A DNA stretch of 64,000 nt from assembly GCF_900099805.1 (NCBI RefSeq), contig NZ_FNDR01000012.1, positions 1-64,000 on the forward strand, in the 5' to 3' direction. Below, piece by piece: positions 24,976 to 34,096 of the stretch. Both the position numbers and the translations under genes were made by a program. The stretch comes from Variovorax sp. OV700 (lineage in GTDB: Bacteria; Pseudomonadota; Gammaproteobacteria; Burkholderiales; Burkholderiaceae_C). The notes beneath the pieces are model-generated. The model saw only the letters and a program-made list of their open reading frames with translations. It did not search any database and had not been told where the DNA came from. How positions within the stretch are numbered: position 1 is the stretch's first letter; each line of letters begins with the position of its first letter.

Positions 24976-26781
24976 TCAGCGTGCGAGCTGCCAGCGTGGA
25001 TCGACGTTGTTTGCCAACTGGGCACCGGTGAGCCAGTCCAGCAGCACATTCGGGTTGTGATAGGGATCGTTTTCGAAGCGATCGATCCACTTGGCGCTGG
25101 TGTAGTCCTGCTCGCGTCGGGCTCGCTTCTGCTTTTCTTCCGAAGCGTGGTCGTGTCCGCGCGACGCGCTTTCAAGGTGTAGCAAGGATGCAAATGGCGT
25201 GCAGATGTTGCGGTACCCCGCATCGTTCACCTTGAGGCAAAGGTCAACGTCGTTGAAGGCCACCGCCAGATGTTCGCCGTCAAATCCCCCGACCTGCTCG
25301 AACACCGCGCGGCGAACGACGAGGCAGGCCCCGGTCACCGCCAGGTACCCTCGCGTGCCCGCAAGACGCCCGTCCACTCCGGAGTCCGTGGCGTCGTCTG
25401 TGCGGCACACATGCATTGCGAGCGGTCCGCGCTGCAGGATGACGCCGGCGTGCTGGACGGTGCCGTTGCCGTAGAGGAGCTTTGCGCCCACGCAGCCAAT
25501 GTCCGGCCGCATGACTTCGCCAACCATTTCGCGCAGCCACCCGGCATCCAGCACTTCGATGTCGTTGTTCAGGAAAAGCAGCACCTCGCCAGTCGAAGCT
25601 TGTGCGCCTGCATTGTTGATCGCCGAAAAATTGAAAGGGCCGGGAACGCGCAGCACGCGAACGCGAGGATCACCGCGTAGTTCCGCGAACAAGGCCATGG
25701 TCGCCGGCTCGATGCTGTCGTTGTCGAGAATGATGACTTCGAAGTCGGGATAGTCGGTTTGCTCGAGCAAACCATTCAGACAGGTCCTGACCAGGCTCGC
25801 ACGGTCGCGGGTCGGCACAAGCACACTCACCCGGGGCGCAGGATTGGGCAGCGGCCTGCGAACGTGGTTGACAAACTCCGCGATGGGCGACGGCCGAACA
25901 TCGACTGCGGTCCCTGTCTGTTGGAAGGCCGCTGCCGAGGCGACCCGCCTGGCCGCTGCCGCGTAGGTCTCGATGGCGTCCGCGGTGTCACGCGCATTCA
26001 GGACCGGTGGTATCCGCCGGTGATACAGCACCGAGGGCACATGACGGATCCGGCTGCAATGCAATGGCATGGCCACTCTGCAATGCAGATCGTAGCGTGC
26101 GGCCGGTTCGAACTTGGAGCCAAAACCCCCGGCGTCCAGAACGTTTGCGCGCTTCATCACGCACAGGCCATCCAGCAGATCAAACCCCAGTTGCGCCTCC
26201 GGATCCCAAGCTGATTTGAACCGCGGCTTGCAGCGGATGCCGTCCTCGGTGATCCAGTCTTCGTCCGAATACATGACCACCGCCTCCGGCCGGTTTGCCA
26301 ATGCGAGCTGCAGGGAGGAAACGGCTGACGGAGCGAGCCGGTCGCCTGCCAGGATCACTCCGAAAAAGGTTTCGGCCGAATGCTCCAGCGCGATTTGCAG
26401 CAACTCGGTGCGACTTGCCGTTGCACCCGAAACGACGAGGCGAACATTGACCGAATCCTTGACGCACAGGAGCGCCGCGTTGACAGTTGCGGCACGCGAG
26501 GGCTGGCACGCCACCACCGCATCGAATCGATGGCACCACTGGGAAGAAAGCGACGCCAAGGTATCGCGTAGCTCTTCGTCGTCGCCGTTGTCGGCGATCG
26601 CGAAGCTGATGCCGTGCTGGTAGGGGAGACTCGCCAGTTCGATACCCAGCGCCGCCTTTTGCGCTTGCAGACACGATGCGCCTTCTTCAGTCCAGGCCCG
26701 GTATGCGTCATCCGCAAAAGATGGAAACCGGCGCGCTGCGGCCCAATGGGTATATCGTGCTTGATCGATAGACAAAGTCAT
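24976..26781 (-). CDS. Two-domain glycosyltransferase family 2 protein
   Basis: The 601-residue protein begins with a degenerate GT2-like half (GISFAIADNGDDEELRDTL at about 58, VMYSDEDWITEDG at about 190). A complete GT2 domain follows from about 325, with VSVLVPTRDRASLVRTCL, VIILDNDSIEP, the donor motif LLFLNNDIEVLDAGW, and TGACLVVRRAVFEQVGGFD plus VAFNDVDLCLKV (catalytic Asp). This arrangement is typical of large O-antigen glycosyltransferases. It precedes the four-module protein by 59 bases on the same strand, so they probably form one operon read towards argB. Donor specificity is unknown. Confidence 0.87.
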   Translation of the reverse strand: MTLSIDQARYTHWAAARRFPSFADDAYRAWTEEGASCLQAQKAALGIELASLPYQHGISFAIADNGDDEELRDTLASLSSQWCHRFDAVVACQPSRAATVNAALLCVKDSVNVRLVVSGATASRTELLQIALEHSAETFFGVILAGDRLAPSAVSSLQLALANRPEAVVMYSDEDWITEDGIRCKPRFKSAWDPEAQLGFDLLDGLCVMKRANVLDAGGFGSKFEPAARYDLHCRVAMPLHCSRIRHVPSVLYHRRIPPVLNARDTADAIETYAAAARRVASAAAFQQTGTAVDVRPSPIAEFVNHVRRPLPNPAPRVSVLVPTRDRASLVRTCLNGLLEQTDYPDFEVIILDNDSIEPATMALFAELRGDPRVRVLRVPGPFNFSAINNAGAQASTGEVLLFLNNDIEVLDAGWLREMVGEVMRPDIGCVGAKLLYGNGTVQHAGVILQRGPLAMHVCRTDDATDSGVDGRLAGTRGYLAVTGACLVVRRAVFEQVGGFDGEHLAVAFNDVDLCLKVNDAGYRNICTPFASLLHLESASRGHDHASEEKQKRARREQDYTSAKWIDRFENDPYHNPNVLLDWLTGAQLANNVDPRWQLAR

Positions 26782-27039
26782 TCTCCCAAGTGTTCAAAGG
26801 TGAAGCGGTAGCTGGGGTTCTCTGGCGTGCAGAAATCCCGTCGATTCAGAATACCGAGAGAAGCAGCTATGAAAGAGCTGCAGGGGGTAACAGGCTGTTT
26901 GAGCCTTGGCTTGCTCGATACGGAGGTATGCGTTCGTTACCAGCGTAATCAATTCGAAGTACCGCAGCCTGAAGGACAACGCGCCGTTTTGATCCCAGCG
27001 CGCGCCTCGTCGGCTCTCGCTGCAATGCCGCCAATGTGG

Positions 27040-28077
27040 TCAGCGATCGATGGCTGCAGTGTCGTACCCGTTCGGGTTCCCCTGCTGCCACCGCCAACTG
27101 TCCGCGCACATCTGATCGAGCCCGCGTTGCGCACGCCAGCCCAGGGTCGTCTCTGCGAGCGACGGATCGCCCCAGTACGCTGGCACGTCGCCGGGCCGGC
27201 GCGGGCCGACCTCATAAGGAAGCGGCCGCCCGCTCGCGCGTTCGAAGGCATGCACCACTTCGAGCACGGAGGCGCCGCGGCCGGTGCCGAGGTTCAGCGT
27301 GACCAGGCCCGCTTGGTTTTCTGCGTGCCGCAGGGCCGCCACGTGCCCTTCGGCCAGGTCCATCACATGCACGTAGTCGCGCACGCCGGTGCCGTCGGGC
27401 GTCGGATAGTCTTTGCCGTGAATCAGCAACTTGTCGCGCTGCCCCACCGCCACCTGGCACACGAAGGGCATCAGGTTGTTCGGCTTGCCTTGCGGATGTT
27501 CGCCGATAAGTCCGCTCTCATGCGCGCCCACCGGGTTGAAATAACGCAGCAGCGCAATGCGCCAGCTTGGTTCGGCCCGGTGCAGATCGATCAGCGCTTC
27601 TTCCACCATGCGCTTCGAGCGCCCGTAGGGATTGGCCGGCCTGCAGGGCGCGTCTTCAGGAATGGGTGAATGGTCGGGTTCGCCGTACACCGTGGCCGAC
27701 GACGAAAAAATCAGCGTATGGACGCCTGCCTGCTGCATGGCCGATGCGAGCACCAAACTTCCATGCACGTTGTTGTCGTAGTACGTGAGCGGGTCGGCCA
27801 CCGAGTCGCCGACGGCCTTGAGGCCCGCAAAGTGGATCACGGCCGAGAAGCGTTCGTTGCCCAGCACGCGGTCGAGAAGAGCCCTGTCGCGCACGTCGCC
27901 CTCGATCAGCCGCGGCGCGCTGCCGGTGATCTGGCTCAACCGCTCCAGCACGCGGACGTCGCTGTTGCCAAGGTTGTCGAGAATGACCGGCGTGTATCCG
28001 GCAGCGGCCAGCGCCACGCAGGTGTGGCTGCCGATGAAGCCTGCCCCGCCGGTCACCAGAACGCTGCTTTGGGCCAT
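27040..28077 (-). CDS. galE: UDP-glucose 4-epimerase
   Basis: It interconverts UDP-glucose and UDP-galactose (or the N-acetyl forms), feeding polysaccharide synthesis. The 345-residue protein shows VLVTGGAGFIGSHTCVAL at the N-terminus, SSATVYGEP, the YxxxK pair in NPYGRSKRMVEE, and LRYFNPVGAHESGLIGEHPQG, all characteristic of GalE. The start at 28077 gives the canonical N-terminus. The 258-base gap between its stop and the upstream start of the tandem GT2 gene contains no recognised feature. Confidence 0.95.
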   Translation of the reverse strand: MAQSSVLVTGGAGFIGSHTCVALAAAGYTPVILDNLGNSDVRVLERLSQITGSAPRLIEGDVRDRALLDRVLGNERFSAVIHFAGLKAVGDSVADPLTYYDNNVHGSLVLASAMQQAGVHTLIFSSSATVYGEPDHSPIPEDAPCRPANPYGRSKRMVEEALIDLHRAEPSWRIALLRYFNPVGAHESGLIGEHPQGKPNNLMPFVCQVAVGQRDKLLIHGKDYPTPDGTGVRDYVHVMDLAEGHVAALRHAENQAGLVTLNLGTGRGASVLEVVHAFERASGRPLPYEVGPRRPGDVPAYWGDPSLAETTLGWRAQRGLDQMCADSWRWQQGNPNGYDTAAIDR

Positions 28078-28199
28078 GTGAACTCTTTCCTGATTGCAGG
28101 GCCCGATTCTGTACGAGCTTTGCAGGGGCTGGTTTGCACGCGCTCACTGCGAGCGGCCCTGTGCGAGAATCAATTGATTACATCTTTGCACGCGCTCCC

Positions 28200-28856
28200 A
28201 TGCAGAACGAAGAGACAAGCTATCCCGGCATAGAAACCCAGACAGAGACGCCGACCACTGCAGCTCCGGTGCGAAAGCGACCCAAGCCCGGGGAGCGGCG
28301 CGTGCAAATCCTGCAGGCGCTGGCGGCCATGCTCGAGCAGCCTGGCGCCGAACGGGTGACGACCGCGGCACTGGCTGCGCGGCTGGATGTGAGCGAGGCC
28401 GCGCTCTATCGCCATTTCGCGAGCAAGGCACAGATGTTCGAAGGCCTGATCGATTTCATCGAGCAAAGCGTCTTCACGCTGGTGAACCAGATCCTCGAGC
28501 GCGAGGGTGCAACGGGTGCCCAGCAGGCCGCAAGAATCCTGACGCTGCTGGTGCAGTTTGCCGAGCGCAACCCCGGCATGACGCGCGTCATGGTGGGCGA
28601 TGCGCTGGTGTTCGAGAACGAGCGGCTCCAACAGCGCATGAACCAGTTCTTCGACAAAATCGAAGCCACCTTGCGCCAGGTGTTGCGCGGCGCCGCCGCG
28701 GCGGATGGCTCGACCACACCCACGGTGGACGCCCAGGTGCGCGCCGCGGCGCTCACGGCCTTCGTGGTCGGCCAGCTGCAGCGCTTCACGCGCTCGGGCT
28801 TCCGACGCGCGCCTTCGGAGCATCTCGAAGCCACGATCGCGCTGATCGTCGGCTAA
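28200..28856 (+). CDS. slmA: Nucleoid occlusion factor SlmA (TetR family)
   Basis: This DNA-binding protein blocks FtsZ ring formation over the nucleoid. The 218-residue protein has a TetR helix-turn-helix with RVTTAALAARLDVSEAALYRHFASKAQMFEGLIDF and the SlmA-typical C-terminal regions NPGMTRVMVGDALVFENERLQQR and QLQRFTRSGFRRAPSEHL. The start at 28200 is preferred over the in-frame ATG at 28134, which adds 22 residues without a ribosome site. The gene is divergent from galE. A generic TetR regulator is the alternative, but the GDALVFENERLQQR segment is characteristic. Confidence 0.9.
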   Translation: MQNEETSYPGIETQTETPTTAAPVRKRPKPGERRVQILQALAAMLEQPGAERVTTAALAARLDVSEAALYRHFASKAQMFEGLIDFIEQSVFTLVNQILEREGATGAQQAARILTLLVQFAERNPGMTRVMVGDALVFENERLQQRMNQFFDKIEATLRQVLRGAAAADGSTTPTVDAQVRAAALTAFVVGQLQRFTRSGFRRAPSEHLEATIALIVG

Positions 28857-28983
28857 GGAGGGGATGGCGCGGGACCGCGCGCCGCACTCGACTTGCCTTG
28901 TTGCGAAGCGTACGATCAGTGCCCCTTGCCGCTGAATTGCGGCGACAAGTCCGTGTTTGTGTGGCTTCTGAACGGAGGTTCGT

Positions 28984-29586
28984 ATGAGCTATCACCTGGA
29001 AGGTCGCCTGCTGGAAGTGTGCAACTGCAACGTCCTGTGTCCCTGCTGGATCGGCGAGGACCCTGACAACGGCACCTGCGACACCATCGTCGCTTGGCGC
29101 ATCGACAAGGGAACCATCGACGGCGTCGACGTCGGCGGCAACACCATCGCGGCCGTGGCGCATGTGCCCGGAAATATCCTCGAAGGCAACTGGACGGCGG
29201 CGATCTTCGTCGACGACAAGGCCTCCAAGGAACAAGAGGAAGCGCTGCTCAAGGTCTACACCGGGAAGGCCGGCGGGCCGATCGCCGACCTGGCCGCGCT
29301 CATCGGCCAGGTGGTGTCGGTCGAGCGGGCGCCCATCCGTTTCACCGTGAACGAAGGCAAGGGCGAACTGGAGATCGGCAAGGACTACTACGCCGAACTC
29401 GAACCCTACCGCGGCGCAACCGGCGGACAGACCACGCTGTCGGACACCGTGTTCTCCACTGTGCCCGGCGCGCCGGTGTTCGTCGGCAAGGCGCCCACCT
29501 ACCGGTCGAAGAATCCCGCCCTCGGCATCGACCTCGACATCAAGAACCACAACGCGCTGCAGAGCACCTTCGTCTTCGACTCATGA
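28984..29586 (+). CDS. DUF1326 domain protein
   Basis: The 200-residue cytosolic protein has the DUF1326 signature near the N-terminus: a cysteine cluster C13-x-C15-x3-C19-x-C21 in EVCNCNVLCPCW, plus a further Cys in NGTCDT. The cluster suggests metal or redox chemistry, but no function is established. A good GGAGG-type site precedes the ATG. Its stop overlaps the start of a DUF2182 membrane protein (ATGA), and the two families commonly pair, so they probably act together at the membrane. Confidence 0.85.
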   Translation: MSYHLEGRLLEVCNCNVLCPCWIGEDPDNGTCDTIVAWRIDKGTIDGVDVGGNTIAAVAHVPGNILEGNWTAAIFVDDKASKEQEEALLKVYTGKAGGPIADLAALIGQVVSVERAPIRFTVNEGKGELEIGKDYYAELEPYRGATGGQTTLSDTVFSTVPGAPVFVGKAPTYRSKNPALGIDLDIKNHNALQSTFVFDS

Positions 29587-30413
29587 GCGCCGCGCCGGGC
29601 CGCCAAAGGGCCGGCTTGCCGCCGCGCAGCGCCGTACGGCACCGCCGCGTGTTCCTGCCGGTTCTTGCCGCGCTCGCCACGCTCGCGTGGCTGGTGCTGT
29701 GGGCCTGGGCGCGCAGCCCTTACGGACGCTATCTTGAACATGGCGACTGGACCGTCTCGGGCCCGGCTGCGTTCCTGTGCCAGGTCGTTCCCGCCGGCGG
29801 CGTGGTCGTGCCCGCGGTGCTCTATGCCGTGACGTGGATTCTCATGACAATGGCCATGATGCTGCCGACCACGCTGCCGCTGTTCAACGCCTTCGATCGG
29901 TTGACCACGGGGCGCCCGGACCATGCGCGCCTGCTGGTGATGCTGGGGCTCGGCTACATGGCGGTGTGGGGTGCCTTCGGGCTGCTGGCGCACGGGCTCC
30001 ACAGCGCGGTGCTAGCTTTGCTCGCCAGCGCGCCAACGCTGGCCTGGCACGGTTGGGTGATCGGCGCCGCGACCATCGCGCTGGCCGGCGCCTTCCAGTT
30101 CAGCCGCCTCAAGCACCAGTGCCTTGAAAAGTGCCGCTCGCCATTGAGCTTCGTCATCGAGCACTGGCGCGGACAGGCGCAGGCACGCCAGGCCTTTGCA
30201 CTGGGCACGCACCATGGCCTGTTCTGCGTCGGCTGCTGCTGGGCGCTGATGCTGCTGATGTTCGCCGTCGGCACGGGCAGCCTAGGCTGGATGCTTCTTC
30301 TGGCCGTCGTCATGGCACTGGAAAAAAACGTACCCTGGGGCCGTCGCCTGAGCGCGCCGCTCGGGTTCGCGCTGCTGGGCTGGGCCGTCTTCATGGTGGC
30401 GTCGCATGTCTGA
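29583..30413 (+). CDS. DUF2182 integral membrane protein
   Basis: The 276-residue protein has about six hydrophobic segments and the DUF2182 hallmark MTMAMMLPTTLPLFNAF in an early helix. A loop HQCLEKCRSPLSF and a late GTHHGLFCVGCCWALMLLMF helix follow, both rich in His and Cys; the family is annotated as predicted metal-binding. It overlaps the DUF1326 gene by 4 bases and the EamA gene downstream by 8 bases. The ATG at 29583 is chosen for this coupling. Function is unknown; a copper-related role has been suspected for the family, but nothing here proves it. Confidence 0.83.
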   Translation: MSAAPGRQRAGLPPRSAVRHRRVFLPVLAALATLAWLVLWAWARSPYGRYLEHGDWTVSGPAAFLCQVVPAGGVVVPAVLYAVTWILMTMAMMLPTTLPLFNAFDRLTTGRPDHARLLVMLGLGYMAVWGAFGLLAHGLHSAVLALLASAPTLAWHGWVIGAATIALAGAFQFSRLKHQCLEKCRSPLSFVIEHWRGQAQARQAFALGTHHGLFCVGCCWALMLLMFAVGTGSLGWMLLLAVVMALEKNVPWGRRLSAPLGFALLGWAVFMVASHV

Positions 30414-31293
30414 AGCCGTGTCCGAGGCGCGCGGCGCTCCGTCCCTCCTGCAGACCGTGGCACTCACCGCGGCGGCCATGGTCGCGTTTGCGGCCAATTC
30501 GCTGTTGTGCAGGCTGGCACTGCAGCACCAGGGCATCGATCCGGCCAGCTTCGGCAGCATCCGGCTGGTTTCGGGCGCGCTCACTCTCGCCCTCGTCGTG
30601 CGGCTCAGGGCACGGCCGCCGTCGCCCGCCCGCGTCGATTGGCTCGCCGCCGCGATGCTGTTCGGCTACGTCGCATTCTTTTCGTTCGCCTACCTCAGCC
30701 TGCCGGCGGGAACGGGCGCGCTGATCCTGTTCGGTGCGGTCCAGCTCACGATGCTCGGCGCGGGCTTGGGTTCCGGCGAGCGCTTCGGGCCGCTCGCATG
30801 GCTGGGCTTCGTGCTGGCGGCGGGCGGGCTCGTCTATCTCGTGCTGCCGGGCGTCGCCGCGCCGCCGCTCCTGGGCGCCGTGCTGATGGCGATCGCCGGG
30901 GTGGCCTGGGGCGTATATTCGTTGCGCGGCCGCGGCGTGGCCGATCCGCTGGCCGCCACGGCACGCAACTTCCTTCGGGCCGTGCCGCTGGCGCTGGCGC
31001 TGAGTCTTGTCTTCGTCGCGCGCGCCCATGCGGACGTGACCGGTATCGCGCTGGCCGTGGCGTCCGGCGCCGTGACCTCGGGCCTCGGCTATGTCATCTG
31101 GTATGCAGCGCTGGCCCGTCTTTCGGCCATGCAGGCGGCCACCGTGCAGCTGTCGGTGCCGCTGCTGGCTGCGATCGGCGGCGTGCTGCTGCTGTCGGAA
31201 GCCATTACGCCGCGGCTCGCGGCCGCGTCGGTGGCCATCCTCGGCGGCATTGCGATCGTGCTGAGCCAGAAGTCGCGCAACGCGCGCCGTTAG
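30406..31293 (+). CDS. EamA/DMT-family transporter
   Basis: This is a probable inner-membrane exporter of small metabolites. The 295-residue protein has about ten hydrophobic helices in two EamA repeats: the first includes FAANSLLCRLALQHQGID and the second GVYSLRGRGVADPLAATARN, ending with ALARLSAMQAATVQLSVPLLAAIGGVLLL, the conserved late helix pair of the family. It overlaps the DUF2182 gene by 8 bases, so the three genes form one transcription unit. The substrate is unknown. It converges on the Ldh-family gene with a 16-base gap. Confidence 0.88.
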   Translation: MSEAVSEARGAPSLLQTVALTAAAMVAFAANSLLCRLALQHQGIDPASFGSIRLVSGALTLALVVRLRARPPSPARVDWLAAAMLFGYVAFFSFAYLSLPAGTGALILFGAVQLTMLGAGLGSGERFGPLAWLGFVLAAGGLVYLVLPGVAAPPLLGAVLMAIAGVAWGVYSLRGRGVADPLAATARNFLRAVPLALALSLVFVARAHADVTGIALAVASGAVTSGLGYVIWYAALARLSAMQAATVQLSVPLLAAIGGVLLLSEAITPRLAAASVAILGGIAIVLSQKSRNARR

Positions 31294-31309
31294 CCAGGCA
31301 AGCAGGCTT

Positions 31310-32368
31310 CTACGCGATCGCCACGCCCACCTTCGAACCCGCCGCGACGATTTCTCCCCACGTCGCATCGTCGAGCCAGATGCCGTCGCGCTCGCGGGCC
31401 ACGCGTGCGGCGCGCTCCGGCTCGCCGGCGATTTGCACCTGGTCGAAGCCCTCGCCTGGCGGGCTCTGGCGCAGCCACTCGACGAAGGCGGTCGCTTCCT
31501 GCTCGAAGCTCGCTTGGGTTCCAAGCTTCGCGGGGTCGATCAGGATTGTCAGCATGCCATTGAGTACGGTGCGCGCGGTGTCGGCTGGGCGGTGCCAGGT
31601 TCCGCCGCCGCTGAGCGCGCCGCCAAGCAACTCGCACGCCATCGCCATGCCGTAGCCCTTGTGCTCGCCGAAGGTCATGAGTGCGCCGAAGAGGCCGTTG
31701 GATTGCGGCACCACCACCACGCCGGGGTCGTTGGTGGGCGCGCCGCGTTCGTCGATCAGGTAGCCGTCGGGCACCCGTTCGCCCTTGTTGTGCGCGACGC
31801 GCATCTTGCCCTGGGCCACGCGGCTGGTCGCAAAGTCGAGCAGGAAGGGCTCGGCCCCCGCCAGCGGAATGCCGATGCAGCACGGGTTGGTGCCAAAGCG
31901 CCCGTCGCCGCCGCCCCACGGCGCCACCACGGGCCGCGACAGCACGTTGACGAAGTGCATCGAGACCAAGCCTTGCGCCGTCGCCATTTCGGCAAAGTGC
32001 CCGATGCGGCCCAGATGATGCGCATTGGCGAGCGTGAAGATGCAGCTGCCATGCTGCTTGGCGCGCGCGATGCCGAGCTCCGTCGCCTGCACGCCGACGA
32101 TCTGGCCATAGCCATGCTGGCCGTCGATCGCGAGCATCGTGCCGATGTCGGCATTGACCTTGACCGATGCATTGGGCACGAGCCCGCCCTCGGCCACCGC
32201 ATCGACATAGCGCGGCAGCATGCCCACGCCGTGTGAGTCATGGCCACTCAGGTTGGCCAGCACCAGGTTGCCGGCCACTTGCGCGGCTTCAGCCGGGGTG
32301 CTGCCGGCAGCAGTCAGGATTTGCGCGCATTGCGATTGCAACGTAGCGGCGGGAAGGGTTTGGGGCAT
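31310..32368 (-). CDS. Malate/L-lactate/ureidoglycolate dehydrogenase-family oxidoreductase
   Basis: This NAD(P)-dependent 2-hydroxyacid dehydrogenase belongs to the YlbC/Ldh2 family. The 352-residue protein shows NLSGHDSHGVGMLPRYVDA with the conserved DSHG, FTLANAHHLGRIGHFAEMA, RFGTNPCCIGIPL and FGEHKGYGMAMACELLGG, typical of the fold. The reaction is oxidation or reduction of a 2-hydroxy/2-keto acid. It lies downstream of the UxaA-family dehydratase on the same strand, so a role in sugar-acid breakdown is inferred. The intervening 145 bases hold a repeat-like sequence. Confidence 0.88.
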   Translation of the reverse strand: MPQTLPAATLQSQCAQILTAAGSTPAEAAQVAGNLVLANLSGHDSHGVGMLPRYVDAVAEGGLVPNASVKVNADIGTMLAIDGQHGYGQIVGVQATELGIARAKQHGSCIFTLANAHHLGRIGHFAEMATAQGLVSMHFVNVLSRPVVAPWGGGDGRFGTNPCCIGIPLAGAEPFLLDFATSRVAQGKMRVAHNKGERVPDGYLIDERGAPTNDPGVVVVPQSNGLFGALMTFGEHKGYGMAMACELLGGALSGGGTWHRPADTARTVLNGMLTILIDPAKLGTQASFEQEATAFVEWLRQSPPGEGFDQVQIAGEPERAARVARERDGIWLDDATWGEIVAAGSKVGVAIA

Positions 32369-32426
32369 CAGGTGACTCCATGGGTTTGATCAAGGGCCGC
32401 GCAGCAAGGCCCGTTCGTGAAACACC

Positions 32427-32512
32427 GCGGAACCGGCTTTGCCGGGCCGCTGGTGTTGCCCCCGGTAGGGGGAGGGAGAAGCGACACGAAGTGCGCGTAG
32501 CCCTGGGGGCGA
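32427..32512. repeat. Probable intergenic palindromic repeat (REP-like)
   Basis: Between the Ldh-family and UxaA-family genes lie a CCGGCTTTGCCGG mini-hairpin, a CCCCCGGTAGGGGG palindrome and the string GCGACACGAAGTGCGCG, ending in CCTGGGGGCG next to the uxaA stop. The GC-rich palindromic layout resembles dispersed intergenic repeats of Comamonadaceae. Only one copy is in this window, so repeat status is recalled from related genomes rather than shown here. Confidence 0.4.
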
Positions 32513-32513
32513 G

Positions 32514-34040
32514 CTACATGACCGCGCCGACTTGCCACGGCACGAATTCGTTCTGGCCGTAGCCATGCTTCTCGCTCTTCGACGGTTCGCCCGACGCGGT
32601 GGCCAGCACCAGTTCGAAGATGCGCTGGCCCATCTCCTGGATCGACGACGTACCGTCCACGATCTCGCCGCAGTTGATGTCCATGTCCTCTTCCTGCCGC
32701 TGCCACAGCGCCGAGTTGGTCGCGAGCTTCAGCGAAGGAGAAGGCGCACAGCCGTAGGCCGAGCCGCGCCCGGTCGTGAAGCAGATGACGTTTGCGCCGC
32801 CGGCCACCTGCCCGGTAGCGCTCACGGGGTCATAGCCCGGCGTGTCCATATAGACGAAGCCGTGCGCCGTGACGGGCTCGGCATACTCGTACACCGCCTC
32901 GAGGTTGCTGGTGCCGCCCTTGGCCACCGCGCCAAGCGACTTTTCGAGGATGGTCGTGAGGCCGCCCGCCTTGTTGCCCGGCGAGGGGTTGTTGTTCATC
33001 TCGCCTTCGTTGATCTCGGTGTAGTGCTCCCACCACTTGATGCGGTCTACCAGCTTCTGGCCGACCTCGCGCTTGACCGCGCGGCGCGTCAGCAGATGTT
33101 CGGCGCCATAGACCTCGGGCGTTTCGCTGAGGATGGCCGTGCCGCCATGTGCCACCAGCAGATCGACCGCCGCCCCCAGCGCCGGATTGGCGCTGATGCC
33201 GGAGTACCCGTCCGAGCCGCCGCATTGCAGCCCGATCGTGATGTGCGCCGCGCTGCAGGGCTCGCGCTTCACCGCATTGGCTCGCGGCAGCATCTCATTG
33301 ATCAGCGCGATGCCTTTCTCCACCGTCTTGCGCGTGCCGCCGGTGTCCTGGATGTTGAAGGTGCGAAAGTTCTCGCCCTCGGCCAGGTGACCGGTCGCAA
33401 GCCAGGCATTGATCTGGTTCGCCTCGCAGCCCAGGCCCACCACCAGCACGCCCGCGAAGTTCGGGTGCGTGGCATAGCCCGTGAGCGTGCGCTCCAGGAT
33501 CTGCATGCCCATGCCCTGCGTGTCCATGCCGCAGCCGGTGCCATGCGTGAGGGCCACGATGCCATCGACGTTCGGGTAGTCCGCCAGGGCCGATGGATTG
33601 GTCTTGCGCGAGAAGTGGTCGGCAATGGCGCGCGCCGCGGTGGCCGAGCAGTTCACGCTCGTGAGCACGCCGATGTAGTTGCGCGTGGCCACGCGGCCGT
33701 CCGCGCGCTTGATGCCCATGAAGGTGGCCTCGCGCTTTGGGGGCGCGGGCTTCACGTCGGCGCCGAACGCATAGTCGCGCTCGAAATCCCCCTTGTCGGG
33801 ACCCATGTCGAGGTTGTGCGTGTGCACGTGCTCGCCGGCCGCAATCGGCTTGCTCGCAAAGCCGATGATCTGGTTGTAGCGGCGCACCGGCTCGCCGGCG
33901 GCAATGGCACGCGTCGCCACCTTGTGCCCGGCGGGAATCAGGCCGCGCACGGCGAAGTCTTCGACCTTGGCGCCGCCGACCAGCTGGCTGCGCGCGATCA
34001 CGACATCGTCGGCCGGATGCAGGCGAATGAAGGGATTCAT
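32514..34040 (-). CDS. UxaA/GarD-family sugar-acid dehydratase (altronate dehydratase-like)
   Basis: This hydro-lyase family removes water from aldonic or aldaric acids to give 2-keto-3-deoxy acids, usually with iron. The 508-residue protein has an N-terminal SAF domain (about 1-90, including AGEHVHTHNLDMG) and the large catalytic domain with FMGIKRADGRVATRNYIGVL, VALTHGTGCGMDTQG, GLGCEANQ and LQCGGSDGYSGISANPALG. Length fits UxaA. It is placed between its GntR regulator and an Ldh-type dehydrogenase, opposite SDR and FAH-hydrolase genes. Altronate, galactarate or a 6-deoxyaldonate are all possible substrates. Confidence 0.88.
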   Translation of the reverse strand: MNPFIRLHPADDVVIARSQLVGGAKVEDFAVRGLIPAGHKVATRAIAAGEPVRRYNQIIGFASKPIAAGEHVHTHNLDMGPDKGDFERDYAFGADVKPAPPKREATFMGIKRADGRVATRNYIGVLTSVNCSATAARAIADHFSRKTNPSALADYPNVDGIVALTHGTGCGMDTQGMGMQILERTLTGYATHPNFAGVLVVGLGCEANQINAWLATGHLAEGENFRTFNIQDTGGTRKTVEKGIALINEMLPRANAVKREPCSAAHITIGLQCGGSDGYSGISANPALGAAVDLLVAHGGTAILSETPEVYGAEHLLTRRAVKREVGQKLVDRIKWWEHYTEINEGEMNNNPSPGNKAGGLTTILEKSLGAVAKGGTSNLEAVYEYAEPVTAHGFVYMDTPGYDPVSATGQVAGGANVICFTTGRGSAYGCAPSPSLKLATNSALWQRQEEDMDINCGEIVDGTSSIQEMGQRIFELVLATASGEPSKSEKHGYGQNEFVPWQVGAVM

Positions 34041-34096
34041 CGTGGAACTCGTGGTGTGGGGTTAGAAAACATTTTGATGAAGGAGATGCTGGCGAT

